Counted from the stretch's first letter, positions 1 to 9,259 are shown. The stretch: 64,000 nucleotides of DNA from Streptomyces niveus (GCF_001723055.1 NZ_MDCR01000114.1:1-64000), one strand, 5' to 3'. Notes: generated by a model not told the origin, from the sequence alone. Made by a program: numbers and translations.

Positions 1-1381
1 GTCCCTGTGCGGTCTGGGCGCGCACCACGAACAGCGCGCCCAGACCGCACAGGGACAGCGCGGCGAGACCCAGCGTCAGCGCGCTGCTGCCGGTCGAGGC
101 CAGCGGACCGCCCGTACCACCGCCGTCGCCGCCGGAGTCGCCCGAGCCGCCGGTCGCGCCGCCGTCCGAGCCTCCCGTCGAGCCGCCGTCAACGCCGCCG
201 TCGGCGCCCTGCGAGTCGCTCGGACTCGGGTCGGGGCCGGGCGCGTCGCCGATGCTGAAGACGAACTCGACGAGGTGCCCCTCCGCCTTGTCCTCGGTGA
301 GCGTGAGGGTGTACGAGCCGTCCGCCAGCGGGTCAGGCACCGTGAACTCGTAGTCGGCGACGGTGCCTTCGGCGTCGGCGGTGGCGTCGGGATACGTCTC
401 CTCGCTGCCGGTGAGCACGACCTTGACCTTCGCGTCCTTGCTGTAGCCCCGGGCGGTGACGAGGACCTTCTGCCCTGCGGTGAGCGTCGGGTTGACGTCC
501 AGCGGTGTGCCCTCCTCGTCGGTGACGTCGAGGTCCGACGGCTCGTCGGTCGGGTCGGGGTCCGGCGGGGGTGACGAACCGGCCTCGGTGATCGTGTAGT
601 TGGCGGCCTGCGACTCGGACGGGTCGAAGGCGGCCGGGTCGGTCGGGGCGAACTTCGCGGTCAGCGTGTGCGCGCCGGCGGTGAGCGCCGACGTCTTCAA
701 CTCCGCGCCGCCGGTGGCGACATCGACCGCGCCCAGCACGGTGGTGCCGTCGAGGAACGTCACCTTGCCCGCCGCGTCACCGGGCGTGACGGCGGCCTTC
801 AGCGTGACCTCGGCCCCGACGGGCGCGGTGCCCGCGGGCGTCGCGGTGAGGCTCGTGGTGGTCGGTGTGGCGGCGGCGGCCTTGACCGCCCAGGAGTCGC
901 CGGTCACCTGGACCTGGGTGGTGAAGAACTCGGGACCGAAGTTGGTCGCGTTACGGCAGAAGAGCCGGATCTCGTACGTTCCGTCGAGCGGTCCCTCGGG
1001 GATCGCCGCCCTCAGCCGGGCCTCCAGCGACGTGCCCGTGGGCACGTCGGCCGTCACGGGGCCCTGGTCGTAGGGCGCGCCGGCGGTGGTCCGGCCGAGC
1101 AGGGCCGTACCGCCCGAGGGGACGACCACGGAGACCTGGAGCTGCGCGGCGAAGTCCACGGGGCAGGCGGCGTCGGTGGCGATCTTCGGGAAGGTCGGGT
1201 TGTCGGCGATCCTGCCCGTTGTCGTCGTGAACGTCAGCTCGCCGAGTTCCCCCTCCGCCCGTGCCTGGGGGGCGAGGCCGACGACGACGGCCGCCGCTGC
1301 CAGCAGCAGCGAGCAGCAGAGCAGCAGGGCGGTGACGGCGGACGTGCCGGGCCGTGCGTTCGGTGGTGCGGTGTTTCTCAT
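1..1381 (-). CDS. Sortase-anchored secreted surface protein with Ig-like domain (3' end outside window)
   Basis: The ATG at 1381 starts a signal peptide (RNTAPPNARPG, then a long Leu/Ala core ending APQARA). A secreted region of about 350 residues follows, then a Gly/Ser/Asp-rich stalk, a LASTG sortase signal (about 92-106 on the reverse strand), a hydrophobic helix and the start of an Arg-bearing tail. At least 460 codons are visible and the stop lies beyond position 1. The stretch with TTTSLTATPAGTAPVGAEVT and VTFLDGTTVLG is typical of bacterial Big_3_5 Ig-like repeats. LAxTG is the substrate type of Streptomyces class E sortases, so the protein is probably linked to peptidoglycan. It follows the PstS-like gene in the same direction beyond a hairpin. 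A role as a cell-wall partner of that binding protein is inference only. Confidence 0.8.
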   Translation of the reverse strand, partial: MRNTAPPNARPGTSAVTALLLCCSLLLAAAAVVVGLAPQARAEGELGELTFTTTTGRIADNPTFPKIATDAACPVDFAAQLQVSVVVPSGGTALLGRTTAGAPYDQGPVTADVPTGTSLEARLRAAIPEGPLDGTYEIRLFCRNATNFGPEFFTTQVQVTGDSWAVKAAAATPTTTSLTATPAGTAPVGAEVTLKAAVTPGDAAGKVTFLDGTTVLGAVDVATGGAELKTSALTAGAHTLTAKFAPTDPAAFDPSESQAANYTITEAGSSPPPDPDPTDEPSDLDVTDEEGTPLDVNPTLTAGQKVLVTARGYSKDAKVKVVLTGSEETYPDATADAEGTVADYEFTVPDPLADGSYTLTLTEDKAEGHLVEFVFSIGDAPGPDPSPSDSQGADGGVDGGSTGGSDGGATGGSGDSGGDGGGTGGPLASTGSSALTLGLAALSLCGLGALFVVRAQTAQG

Positions 1382-1487
1382 GGTGGGTTGCCCCCCAATG
1401 GGACTGTCGGGTCGGTGGAGTCGGGCCTGTTGGGCGGAGTCGGCGGTGAGGCGCGGTGGCGCTTCCCGGTGCCGGGGTACGCCGTGG

Positions 1488-1516
1488 GGCCGGGCACCCC
1501 TGAGGGGTGCCCGGCC
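1488..1516 (-). terminator. Hairpin terminator after the secreted PstS-like gene
   Basis: A perfect 13-bp inverted repeat (1488-1500 and 1504-1516) with a 3-nt loop lies 27 bases past the stop of the PstS-like gene and about 110 bases before the next start. No T-run follows, as is usual in Streptomyces. It may also attenuate rather than fully separate the two genes. Confidence 0.6.
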
Positions 1517-1542
1517 GGTGCGCGGTCAGCTGGTGGTGATGA

Positions 1543-2511
1543 TCAGCTCTCACCCTTGGTGGTGGTGCTGCCGCAGTTGGGAACCGTTCCGAAGCCGTAC
1601 TCCTGGGTCACGGCGGTCTGCGCGCAGACCTTGGAGGACGTGCCGACGAACGTGGCGGCGATGGTGGCGTTGGTCAGCTTGGCGGTCGGGACGACGTTGT
1701 AGACGTCGCGGTTGAACGGGAAGGCGGTGTTCAGCGTGCCGTTGGCCAGCGTGGGCTGGACACCGTCCACCGAGCCGAGCACGGCGAGGCCGCGACGGTC
1801 GATGACGTCGCCGGGCTGGTTGCCCTGCGCGATGTACTGGGCGATGGAGTACGGGGCGATGTCGCCGGCGCTGTTGAGCGCCTCGCCGTTGTGCTCCTGG
1901 ACGGTGTCGTCGACGCACGGGCCGAAGGTGGCCTCGGTCAGGCCCAGCGAGGTCAGGAAGAAGGAGCGGGTGCCGGAACCGGCCTGGGGCAGCAGCGGGG
2001 TGAGCGCGACGCCGTTCAGCGAGGTGGTGGCGCAGGTGTAGATGGACTTGAGCTGGGCGGTCGTCAGCGCCTTGGGCAGCGCGCTGTTGCCGCGGACCGC
2101 GAAGGTCACCGCGTCCTTGCCGAACGGGATGAACGTCAGGTCGGTCGTCGAGGTGTTGGCGACACCGCGCGAGGAGCGGGCGAAGTCGATGCAGCCGGTG
2201 TTGTTGTCGATCGCGTTGTTCAGCGCGGTGATGCCGGCGGAAGAGCCGTTGGGGCGCGGGATCACACAGTTGGCCGCACGCGTCTTGATGGTCGTCGTGC
2301 CGGTGGCGTTGTACGAGGCGATGAGGCTGCCACCGTCGATGGCGGTGCCCAGACCGTTCAGGACGTCCTGGGTGGTGTCCGAACCGACACCGGCGAGCAC
2401 GCGGTAGTTACCGGTGCCGGGGTCGGCGGACGCGGGCACCGCCAGGGCGCCGAGGGCGAGGGCGGTGGCGCCGACGAGGGCACCGACGCGTGCGCGGGAC
2501 TTGACGTTCAC
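1543..2511 (-). CDS. Secreted PstS-like phosphate-type substrate-binding protein
   Basis: A 322-residue protein starting at a GTG preceded by GGAGGA at a spacing of about 9. It has a Sec signal peptide (ARVGALVGATALALGALA, cleavage near VPASA) and no lipobox, membrane anchor or sortase signal, so it should be soluble outside the membrane. The mature part looks like a PstS-family periplasmic binding protein: GVGSDTTQDVLNGLG near the N terminus takes the place of the GAGST motif, RSSRG follows, and QAGSGTRSFF corresponds to the anion-binding SGT loop. Paired cysteines (CVIPRPN, GCIDF, YTCATTS, GPCVDD, KVCAQ, PNCGS) suggest disulfides. It is the third binding-protein-like gene in a row behind the Pst permeases, with its own 206-bp upstream gap. 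The true ligand is not proven. Confidence 0.8.
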   Translation of the reverse strand: MNVKSRARVGALVGATALALGALAVPASADPGTGNYRVLAGVGSDTTQDVLNGLGTAIDGGSLIASYNATGTTTIKTRAANCVIPRPNGSSAGITALNNAIDNNTGCIDFARSSRGVANTSTTDLTFIPFGKDAVTFAVRGNSALPKALTTAQLKSIYTCATTSLNGVALTPLLPQAGSGTRSFFLTSLGLTEATFGPCVDDTVQEHNGEALNSAGDIAPYSIAQYIAQGNQPGDVIDRRGLAVLGSVDGVQPTLANGTLNTAFPFNRDVYNVVPTAKLTNATIAATFVGTSSKVCAQTAVTQEYGFGTVPNCGSTTTKGES

Positions 2512-2717
2512 TTCTGTTCTCCTCCGTGATTACGGATACGAGGAATGGACGCTCAAGCGACAACACTGAATCGCGAGACCGAGAAATCGAGGGACGCAGC
2601 TGTGCGGAATTCCGAATTCTTGATCCACCGGCCCGTCGACCGGCACCGATTACCTTTCCGTATTCGGTGCCCGGCGACCACCAACTCATCAGGTTGATCA
2701 GGTTACGAGATGCTTTC
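2512..2717. promoter_or_regulatory. 206-bp intergenic gap, probable promoter of the secreted PstS-like gene
   Basis: This stretch is less GC-rich than the genes on either side and separates the membrane-tethered binding-protein gene from the secreted one. It should carry the promoter for the secreted gene. Apart from the GGAGGA ribosome-binding site I could not find a convincing PHO box or -35/-10 pair, so the call rests on position and composition. Confidence 0.3.
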
Positions 2718-5213
2718 CTAGATGACTCCTGGAGCGCCCGGCCCTGATTTCCGCGCGGAAAGGCGGAGCAGTATCGGACCGGAAAGGGCCGCGAGGCCGC
2801 CCGCGACGAGCACGCCGAGCAGCACCCAGCGGATGATCCCGAGGACGGTGGAGGGGGTCAGCCCGCCGGACTCGGCGACGTTCTGCTTGTCCGGGTCGGG
2901 GGGTGTCGCGCTCGCGTCGGGCGAGGCGCCCGCGTCCGGGTCGGCGGCCGGGTCGCCGCCGCCCGTGGCCGCGCCGGAGGCGCCGGCCCCGCCGTCGAGA
3001 CCGGAGGTGGATCCGCCGCCTTCCGATCCCCCGTTCCGGGCCCCGTCGCCGCCGCCCGAGCCGCTGGTGCCGGCGGAACCGCCGTCCTCCCCGGCCTCCT
3101 TGGCGTTCTGCAGGCGGTCGGCCGCCGCCAGGGCCTGGGTGCGCAACGAGGCGGGCAGCGGGGCGTATCCCGGCGGGAGCTGGCCCGGTGAGACGCCGGG
3201 TGCCTGGCCGGCGCCGACCGCGTACCGGACGAGGCCCGCGTAGTCCTTGCGGTCCGCCGCCGGGGTGTTGGTGTACCCGGCCGCGTAGACGAGGGAGGTC
3301 AGCGGGTAGGCGCCGCCCTTCGCCGCGCCCGGGTCGGTCCCGAGCACGCCGGGCACCGGCGACTTCTTCATGTCCGCCACGCCCGCGAGCAGGGCACCCG
3401 TGGTGGGCTTGACGAACGCGCCGTCGGCGTTGCGCAGGGCGGCCGTCTGGAGGCCGTACCGCGCGGCGGACGCGGCGTCCACGAGCGCGAGGACCATCCG
3501 TTCACCGGGCAGCGGAGGGGTGTTGACCAGCTTGGCGGGCGAGCCGTTGCTGCCCGCGGCGGGTGTGGTGGTCTCCAGGTTGTTGCCGCGCCGGGTGCGC
3601 AGCGCACCGTCGTGCATGTCCTGGACGTACGGGGCGACGTCGGTGGTCCCGTACTCCAGGGTCGCCCCGTCGATGGTCACCGTGGTCCGGGTGGGGTCCG
3701 CCTTGGGGAAGTCCGACACGGACTCGTCGGTGGCCAGGCCGATGTTCGCGAAGAACGGATTGACTTTCGTGCCCCAGGGGTCGGCGATGCCCGACAGGAA
3801 TTCCTTCGCCTCCCGGTCCGACCTCAGCCACTGCCAGGCCATTCGTGTGGTGTCCGTGTTCGCGAGCTGCACCATAAGACTCATGGGCGGCAGGGACGTA
3901 GGACCCCAGTTCTTGAACTCGGGGTTTATCTCCTGGAATTCCGGGTCGTGGAAGAGACTCGGCGGATTGTTCTTGACGTGCTCGGGTATTTCCCGGCGGC
4001 TTCGTGTCACGTCCTTCTGGTACGAGGAGGTGAGCAGTTTGGCCAGCAGTCTGGGGGTGAGTCGCATCGACGTGAGCTGTCCGGCGTCCGGCAGCTCGAC
4101 GAAGAAGCCGACCGCGAGGCCGCTCACCGCGACGGGCGCGTGGACCACGTCGGGTCCGTCCGCCGGTGCCTCGACCGGATCGACGGTGAACGCGAGTCCG
4201 GGGGCGCCGGCGGCCGGCCGGGAGATCGTGTCCCTGGCCCCGCCCTCGCCGCTCTGGCTGAAGGCGAACCTGGCGCCGCCGGGGGCCGAGCAGAGCGCGG
4301 GCTGCCAGGACGACATGGCGTCGGTCACCAGCTCCGAGCCGGTCACCCGGCGCTCCGCCCGGTCGGCCGGGCAGCTGTTGCCGACCGGCAGGAAGTCGAG
4401 CGGGACGACCATCCGCTGCGCCCAGTTGGAGGCGGTGAGCGGGGAGGACAGGAGCGGGGTGGCGGCGCCGCCGGCCGTCCCGTCGACGTCGTGGTCGCCG
4501 CGCGGCACGATGACCAGCCAGCAGGGCCGCCCCTTGACCGTGCTCCCCTGTTTCACGGGGGCGCCGCAGCCGAGCTGGTCGGCCTCCTGGTCGGTGTACA
4601 TGGGGAAGGTGAACTCGCCGGTGCCGTCCGCGTGGGTGATCCCGTACGGCTCCTCGTTGGTGTCGAGGCTCCCGAAGTAGGTCCAGTCGCGTGAACCGGT
4701 GGTCGGGGCGTCGCCGTTGGCGGGGTGGAACGGTACGTAACTCTCGCCCTGGCCGTTGTCGACGTACTGCGTCTCCGCCGGGTCGGGCGCCCCGTCGATC
4801 TGCCGCAGCGAGGTCCACCCGCCGCCGCTCGTCAGGCCGCTGCCGCCGAACTGGCACTGCTCGCGGCTGGGCCCGGCCGGGTCGTCGCCCCAGCACTGCA
4901 TCAGCTGAAGGTAGTTGTGCCGGAAGCCGGTCTCGGTGGGCTTGGCCCCGGTCCAGCTGACGCGTACGCCCTGGGCGCGCAGCTGCTCGGTCTGGTGGAC
5001 GGTGACCTTGAGGGAGGAGAAGTCGTCGTACTTCCCCTTCTTGCCGGTGACCGTGACGGCGGAGCCGGCCGCCCGCGCGGCGTCGGCCGCCTGCGCGGGG
5101 GTGGTGGTGGCGGGCAGCGGGAGCAGCGCCACCACCAGGGCGGCGAGCAGCGCGGTGATGCCCGTGGTCGTCCGTACGCGTACGGACGCACGCTTGCCGG
5201 AGCGCGTGCTCAT
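2718..5213 (-). CDS. Membrane-tethered large extracellular Pst-associated protein
   Basis: An 831-residue protein. The chosen start (ATG at 5213) overlaps the stop of the upstream gene in ATGA, and a signal peptide follows at once (TTGITALLAALVVALLPLPA, then AQAAD). About 640 residues of extracellular domain resemble a divergent phosphate-binding-type fold; the phrase FSQSGEGGARDTISR looks like an anion-binding loop. A Gly/Ser/Asp/Pro-rich stalk follows (about residues 670-780), then one transmembrane helix (VLGIIRWVLLGVLVAGGLAA) and a short basic tail. Translation is coupled to the PstS-like gene before it, so it is part of the pstCA operon. The frame stays open far upstream, but composition and the signal peptide fix the start here. 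Function beyond a Pst-associated surface protein is unknown. Confidence 0.75.
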   Translation of the reverse strand: MSTRSGKRASVRVRTTTGITALLAALVVALLPLPATTTPAQAADAARAAGSAVTVTGKKGKYDDFSSLKVTVHQTEQLRAQGVRVSWTGAKPTETGFRHNYLQLMQCWGDDPAGPSREQCQFGGSGLTSGGGWTSLRQIDGAPDPAETQYVDNGQGESYVPFHPANGDAPTTGSRDWTYFGSLDTNEEPYGITHADGTGEFTFPMYTDQEADQLGCGAPVKQGSTVKGRPCWLVIVPRGDHDVDGTAGGAATPLLSSPLTASNWAQRMVVPLDFLPVGNSCPADRAERRVTGSELVTDAMSSWQPALCSAPGGARFAFSQSGEGGARDTISRPAAGAPGLAFTVDPVEAPADGPDVVHAPVAVSGLAVGFFVELPDAGQLTSMRLTPRLLAKLLTSSYQKDVTRSRREIPEHVKNNPPSLFHDPEFQEINPEFKNWGPTSLPPMSLMVQLANTDTTRMAWQWLRSDREAKEFLSGIADPWGTKVNPFFANIGLATDESVSDFPKADPTRTTVTIDGATLEYGTTDVAPYVQDMHDGALRTRRGNNLETTTPAAGSNGSPAKLVNTPPLPGERMVLALVDAASAARYGLQTAALRNADGAFVKPTTGALLAGVADMKKSPVPGVLGTDPGAAKGGAYPLTSLVYAAGYTNTPAADRKDYAGLVRYAVGAGQAPGVSPGQLPPGYAPLPASLRTQALAAADRLQNAKEAGEDGGSAGTSGSGGGDGARNGGSEGGGSTSGLDGGAGASGAATGGGDPAADPDAGASPDASATPPDPDKQNVAESGGLTPSTVLGIIRWVLLGVLVAGGLAALSGPILLRLSARKSGPGAPGVI

Positions 5214-6919
5214 CAGAAGCCTTCCTTGCGTCGGTTCCGCGCGGCCAGCGCGCGGGCGGTGAGCGGCGGGCCGACGACCACGCCGAGCAGCAGGACCGCG
5301 GACAGGGCCATGAGTACGCCGCGCAGGCCGCCGGACTCGCCGGCGGCGAGCGTGACGGGGTTGCCGACGACGGAGGTGTCCCCGCCGGTGCCGCCGTCGC
5401 TGATCAGTTCGCCGGTGTCGGGGTCGATGGCGCCGCCGGCCGCGGCGCCCGCCGTGGAGCCCTCGGTCCCGGCGGTGCCCGCGGTGTCGCCGCCGGACGC
5501 GGCGCCGCCCGTCGCCGCGCCGCCGCCCGTTCCGGCGCTGCCGCCGCCCGAACCGCCGCCGGTGGACGCGCCGCCGGTGCCGCCGCCCGAACCGCCGCCC
5601 GTGGCACCGGGTTTGACGGGTGTCTTCTCCTTGGCGCCTGCCGTGCCGTCCGCGCACTGTGTCGGGCCGCGCTTGTCGCACGCCTTCGGGTACGGGGCGT
5701 TGTTGGCGAGGGTGTTGGAGCCGTCGGCGGAGAAGGTGGGGTTGCGGCACTTGGCGATGTCGGTGCTGCCTGCGGGGGCGCCGGGGATCTTCCTGACCTG
5801 TGCGAACCCGGCCTGGACGAGGTTCCTGGGCAGCGGTGAGTAGCCGAGTTCCTCGGCCTGTTGCTGGCCGTCGCAGAGGAAGTAGTTGGCGAAGGTGCCG
5901 AGTGTCTTGCCCTTGGCTGTGGTGAAGGGCTGTTCGGCCTTGGTCGGGATGATCATGTAGCTGTAGCTGGAGAGCGTGTACGTACGGCGGTCGGCCGACC
6001 GGTAGACGTTGTCGAGGATCTGCGTCAGATAGTTCGGCGAGTTCTTGTCCTCGTTGATACGGGCCTTCAGCAGGGCCACGGCGACACTGGAGGCGGTGGG
6101 CTCCACGTAGTAGCCGGACGCGTTGAGCATCTTGGCGACGGGGAAGCCGGTCGTGATCGCGTAGGAGTACTCGACGTAGGTGATGGCTCCTTCGGCGTGC
6201 CCCTGCTTGGTGAAGCCGGAGACGCCGAGCGAGCCGGACTTGGCGATGTGCGACGAGCCGGGGACGACGGGGAAATACGAGGTCATCCCGCAGGGTGTGG
6301 AGCGTCCCGCCCGGCCGCAGTAGTCGTTCCACAGGGCGGGGTGCTGCTTGGACATCCAGGTGGTCAGCTGGGCCGTCGTACCGGAGCCGTCGGAGCGCAC
6401 CACCGGGATGACGCGGGCCGCGGGCAGGTTGAGACCGGGGTTGTCGGCCCGGATCTCCGGGTGGTTCCACATGGTGATCTTGCCGGTGAAGATCTTGGTG
6501 ACGACCTCGCCGGACAGCCGCAGGTTGGTGACCTTCTTGCCACCGATCTTGAGGTTGTACATGAAGGCGGTGCCGCCCGCGACGATCGGCATGTAGGCGT
6601 AGCCGCGCTTGGGCGGCGCGTCCGTGGCGCCGGCTTCGGTCAGTCCGTAGGGGATCTCGGAGACGGCGAAGTCGGCGGTGCCGTTCTTGAACTGCTCACG
6701 GCCGACGGAGGAGCCGAGCGCGGCGTAGTTGACGGTCATGCCGCTGTTGGAGGCGACGTTGCGGCGCCACTGGTCGAGCGCGTTGGAGCTCCAGGTGGAG
6801 CCCGCGCCGCTGATCTTGGTGAACGAGGCCGCCTGGGCGGCCGGTGCGTGGAAGGCGAGCAGCGCGCAGAGCAACGACGCTACCGCCAGGGCGAGTCGGG
6901 AGACGGTGGCCGGTCTCAC
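5213..6919 (-). CDS. PstS-like phosphate-binding protein with C-terminal membrane anchor
   Basis: A 568-residue protein. The GTG at 6919 is preceded by AAGGAG and overlaps the pstA stop (GTGA). After a signal peptide (about residues 1-27, ending AAQAA) comes a recognisable PstS domain: ISGAGSTWSS, NYAALGSSVGREQ, TADFAVSEIPYG and VRSDGSGTTAQL match the GAGST, GSSGG, DFGASD and DGSGT elements of phosphate-binding proteins. From about residue 410 a Gly/Ser/Thr-rich stalk runs to a single helix (MALSAVLLLGVVVGPPLTA) and a basic tail. Ordinary PstS proteins are lipoproteins of about 370 residues, so the C-terminal tether is unusual. It sits directly after pstA in a translationally coupled operon and presumably delivers phosphate or a related anion to PstCA. 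Confidence 0.85.
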   Translation of the reverse strand: MRPATVSRLALAVASLLCALLAFHAPAAQAASFTKISGAGSTWSSNALDQWRRNVASNSGMTVNYAALGSSVGREQFKNGTADFAVSEIPYGLTEAGATDAPPKRGYAYMPIVAGGTAFMYNLKIGGKKVTNLRLSGEVVTKIFTGKITMWNHPEIRADNPGLNLPAARVIPVVRSDGSGTTAQLTTWMSKQHPALWNDYCGRAGRSTPCGMTSYFPVVPGSSHIAKSGSLGVSGFTKQGHAEGAITYVEYSYAITTGFPVAKMLNASGYYVEPTASSVAVALLKARINEDKNSPNYLTQILDNVYRSADRRTYTLSSYSYMIIPTKAEQPFTTAKGKTLGTFANYFLCDGQQQAEELGYSPLPRNLVQAGFAQVRKIPGAPAGSTDIAKCRNPTFSADGSNTLANNAPYPKACDKRGPTQCADGTAGAKEKTPVKPGATGGGSGGGTGGASTGGGSGGGSAGTGGGAATGGAASGGDTAGTAGTEGSTAGAAAGGAIDPDTGELISDGGTGGDTSVVGNPVTLAAGESGGLRGVLMALSAVLLLGVVVGPPLTARALAARNRRKEGF

Positions 6920-8205
6920 GGGGCGCTCCTTCGGGGGGTACGGGGTGGACTCGGCTGTGCGGTGGGCGAGTTGGCGCCGGGGCCGCTGGCGGCGGCAGGG
7001 GTGCGAGGGGCGCTCGCGGCGGCGGAGGTACGGGCGGCGAACCGCTCCGCGTCCTGCCGGGAGGCCCGCACCCGGCGGTGTTCCTGACGGCGGGTCAGCT
7101 GACCGGGGCCGCGCCCGCCGATGACGCGGGCGATGACGAACAGCAGCAGGACGAGCGCCATCAGGGCCGCCGCGGTGCCGAAACCCCGGGCGATCATGGT
7201 GGGTTCGGGTGACTTGACGAACTCGAAGGTGGCCAGCGGCAGGGAGAGCTGCGGCCCTTCGAACGGGTTGCCGTTGATCTCGGCGGTGAATCCGGCGGTG
7301 AGCAGCACCGGCGAGGTCTCGCCGACGCCGCGCGCGGTGCCCAGGATCACGGAGGTCGTCAGTCCGGAGCGCGCGGTCGGCAGGACGACGTGCCAGACGG
7401 TGCGCCACCTTGAGGTGCCGAGCGCGTACGCCGCTTCGCGCAGATTCCCCGGCACCAGCCGGATCACCACGTCGGCCGCCCGGATGATGATCGGCAGCAT
7501 CATCACGGAGAGCGCGAGGGAGGCGGCGAAGCCGGACCGGTCGAAGCCGAGCGCGAGGATGATCGTCGCGTAGATGAACAGGCCCGCGACGATCGACGGC
7601 AGCGCCGTCATCGCCTCGACCACGGTGCGGACGAACCGGGCGAAGCGGCCCGGTACTTCGTTGAGGAAGACCGCGCAGAGCAGCCCGGTCGGCACGGTGA
7701 TGGCGAGCGCGATGGTGATCTGCTGCAGGGTGCCGAGGATGGCGTGCAGGATGCCGCCGGCCGTCAGTGGATCGAGGGGGCCCGCCTCGGCCATGTCCTG
7801 GGTGAAGAAGTTCAGATGCGGCAGCGCCTTGCGGCCCTCCCACAGGGTGTAGATCACGACGACGGCGAGCGCGGTCACCATCACCAGGCCGAGGCTCTGT
7901 ACGACGACGGCGGCGATCCGGTCGCGTACGGCGGGCCCGTCCTCGTCGAAGGAGACCAGCAGGCCGTAGAGCGCCAGGAACAGGACGTACGCGACGACCA
8001 CGAAGCCGACGGTGCCGCTGAACGGCAGCAGCCGGGTGAACATCAACGCGGTCAGGGACAGGGCGGCAGCGGCGGCGCCCAGCATCGCGTACACGTCGGT
8101 GGCACGCAGCTGTCCGGGCGAGCGGCGCCGCTCCCCCACGGTCGGCGCGCGTAGATTCGGACCGGTGCCGCCCGGTGCGACCGGTCTCTCCGGCGCGATG
8201 GTCAT
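6916..8205 (-). CDS. pstA: Phosphate ABC transporter permease PstA-like
   Basis: A 429-residue inner-membrane permease of the phosphate family. It has about six core helices plus extra N-terminal helices (AMLGAAAAALSLTALMF and following). The segment REAAYALGTSRWRTVWHVVL is the EAA loop that contacts the ATPase, and GVGETSPVLLT is highly typical of PstA. The C-terminal 80 residues are hydrophilic, Ala/Pro/Arg-rich and probably cytoplasmic, longer than in the usual protein of about 300 residues. The ATG at 8205 has GAGGGGAC upstream; the stop overlaps the next GTG. It should pair with the PstC encoded just before it. No PstB ATPase gene follows, so the ATPase must come from another locus if the transporter is active. 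Confidence 0.9.
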   Translation of the reverse strand: MTIAPERPVAPGGTGPNLRAPTVGERRRSPGQLRATDVYAMLGAAAAALSLTALMFTRLLPFSGTVGFVVVAYVLFLALYGLLVSFDEDGPAVRDRIAAVVVQSLGLVMVTALAVVVIYTLWEGRKALPHLNFFTQDMAEAGPLDPLTAGGILHAILGTLQQITIALAITVPTGLLCAVFLNEVPGRFARFVRTVVEAMTALPSIVAGLFIYATIILALGFDRSGFAASLALSVMMLPIIIRAADVVIRLVPGNLREAAYALGTSRWRTVWHVVLPTARSGLTTSVILGTARGVGETSPVLLTAGFTAEINGNPFEGPQLSLPLATFEFVKSPEPTMIARGFGTAAALMALVLLLFVIARVIGGRGPGQLTRRQEHRRVRASRQDAERFAARTSAAASAPRTPAAASGPGANSPTAQPSPPRTPRRSAP

Positions 8206-8257
8206 CTGCGCTGTCCCCTCGTCGAGTTGGTCACTGCTGCGCTGACTCGCGGCTGTC

Positions 8258-9259
8258 TCATTCGCTGGCCGCGCCGGACCGGCTGCGCGCGACGATCGAG
8301 GACGCGGCGAAGTTGACGACGAGCGTCATCAGGAAGAGCGCGAAGCCCGCGGCCATCAGGGCCGACATGCCGAACTCGCTCGCCTCGCCGTAGCGCAGGG
8401 CGATCAGCGCGGCGACGGAACTGGAGCCGCTCTGCAGGACGTGCCACTGGATCTCGAAGACCGGCGAGATGATCAGGTAGACGCCGATGGTCTCGCCCAG
8501 CGCGCGGCCGAGCCCGAGCATCGTGCCGCCGATCATGCCGCCCTTGCCGAACGGCAGGACGACGCTGGAGATCATTCCCCAGCGGGTGGCGCCCAGCGCG
8601 AACGCGCCCTCGCGCTCGCCGACGGGTGCCTGCGAGAACACCTCGCGCATCACCGAGCAGGCGATCGGCGCGACCATCAGGGCCACGACGACGCCCGCGA
8701 TGAGGGTCGACGACGTGTAGACGGTCTCCGGTGCGAGCGGGTCGTTCGGGTCGGCCCCGGCCACCTCGAAGATCGGGATCCAGCTCAGATAGGTGGCGAT
8801 CCAGCGGGCGGTGGGCAGGATCTGCCCCTCGAAGAAGAACAGGCCCCACAGCCCGTACACGACGGACGGCACGGCGGCCATCAGGTCGACCACGCCGATC
8901 AGGGTCTGGCGCAGCCGGGGCGGGGCGTACTCCGAGATGTAGAGCGCACCGCCCACCGCGAGCGGTACGGCGACGACGATCGCGACCAGCGCGATCAGCA
9001 CGGTCCCGACCAGGACGGCCGCGATGCCGAAGCGGCCGGCGTCCGGTTCCCATGCCTCGGTCGTCAGGAACGACCAGCCCGCCCTGGACAGCGCTTGCCA
9101 TGCCCGGTACAGCAGGAACCCGCCGACCAGGAGCATGACGGCGAGCACCAGTCCCCCGCCGCCTCGGGCGACCCCCCGGAAGACCCGGTCGGGCAGGCCC
9201 GGGTCCGCGTACAGCCTCCGGGGCACGTCGATTTCCGCCCCACTCGCTCTTCTCGTCAC
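8258..9259 (-). CDS. pstC: Phosphate ABC transporter permease PstC-like
   Basis: A permease of 333 residues from the GTG at 9259 (a GTG 13 codons earlier is also open). The first helix is GGLVLAVMLLVGGFLLYRAW; core helices and the EAA loop (EREGAFALGATRWGMISSVV) follow, and GRALGETIGVYLII is the typical PstC signature. It is the first gene of the minus-strand Pst operon, 52 bp before pstA. Two 11-bp PHO-box-like direct repeats lie about 40-60 bp upstream, consistent with induction by PhoR-PhoP under phosphate limitation. In classical Streptomyces loci a pstS gene precedes pstC; here the binding proteins come after pstA. Confidence 0.88.
   Translation of the reverse strand: MTRRASGAEIDVPRRLYADPGLPDRVFRGVARGGGGLVLAVMLLVGGFLLYRAWQALSRAGWSFLTTEAWEPDAGRFGIAAVLVGTVLIALVAIVVAVPLAVGGALYISEYAPPRLRQTLIGVVDLMAAVPSVVYGLWGLFFFEGQILPTARWIATYLSWIPIFEVAGADPNDPLAPETVYTSSTLIAGVVVALMVAPIACSVMREVFSQAPVGEREGAFALGATRWGMISSVVLPFGKGGMIGGTMLGLGRALGETIGVYLIISPVFEIQWHVLQSGSSSVAALIALRYGEASEFGMSALMAAGFALFLMTLVVNFAASSIVARSRSGAASE

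Noticed and set aside
951-1553. A 200-codon minus-strand frame with an alternative start
   Set aside because: His/Arg/Pro-rich shadow overlapping the sortase-anchored gene in another frame.
2718-6470. A continuous minus-strand frame of 1250 codons that would merge two Pst-associated genes
   Set aside because: The upstream part is Arg/His-rich shadow of the PstS-like gene; a signal peptide and an ATGA overlap at 5213 mark the true start.
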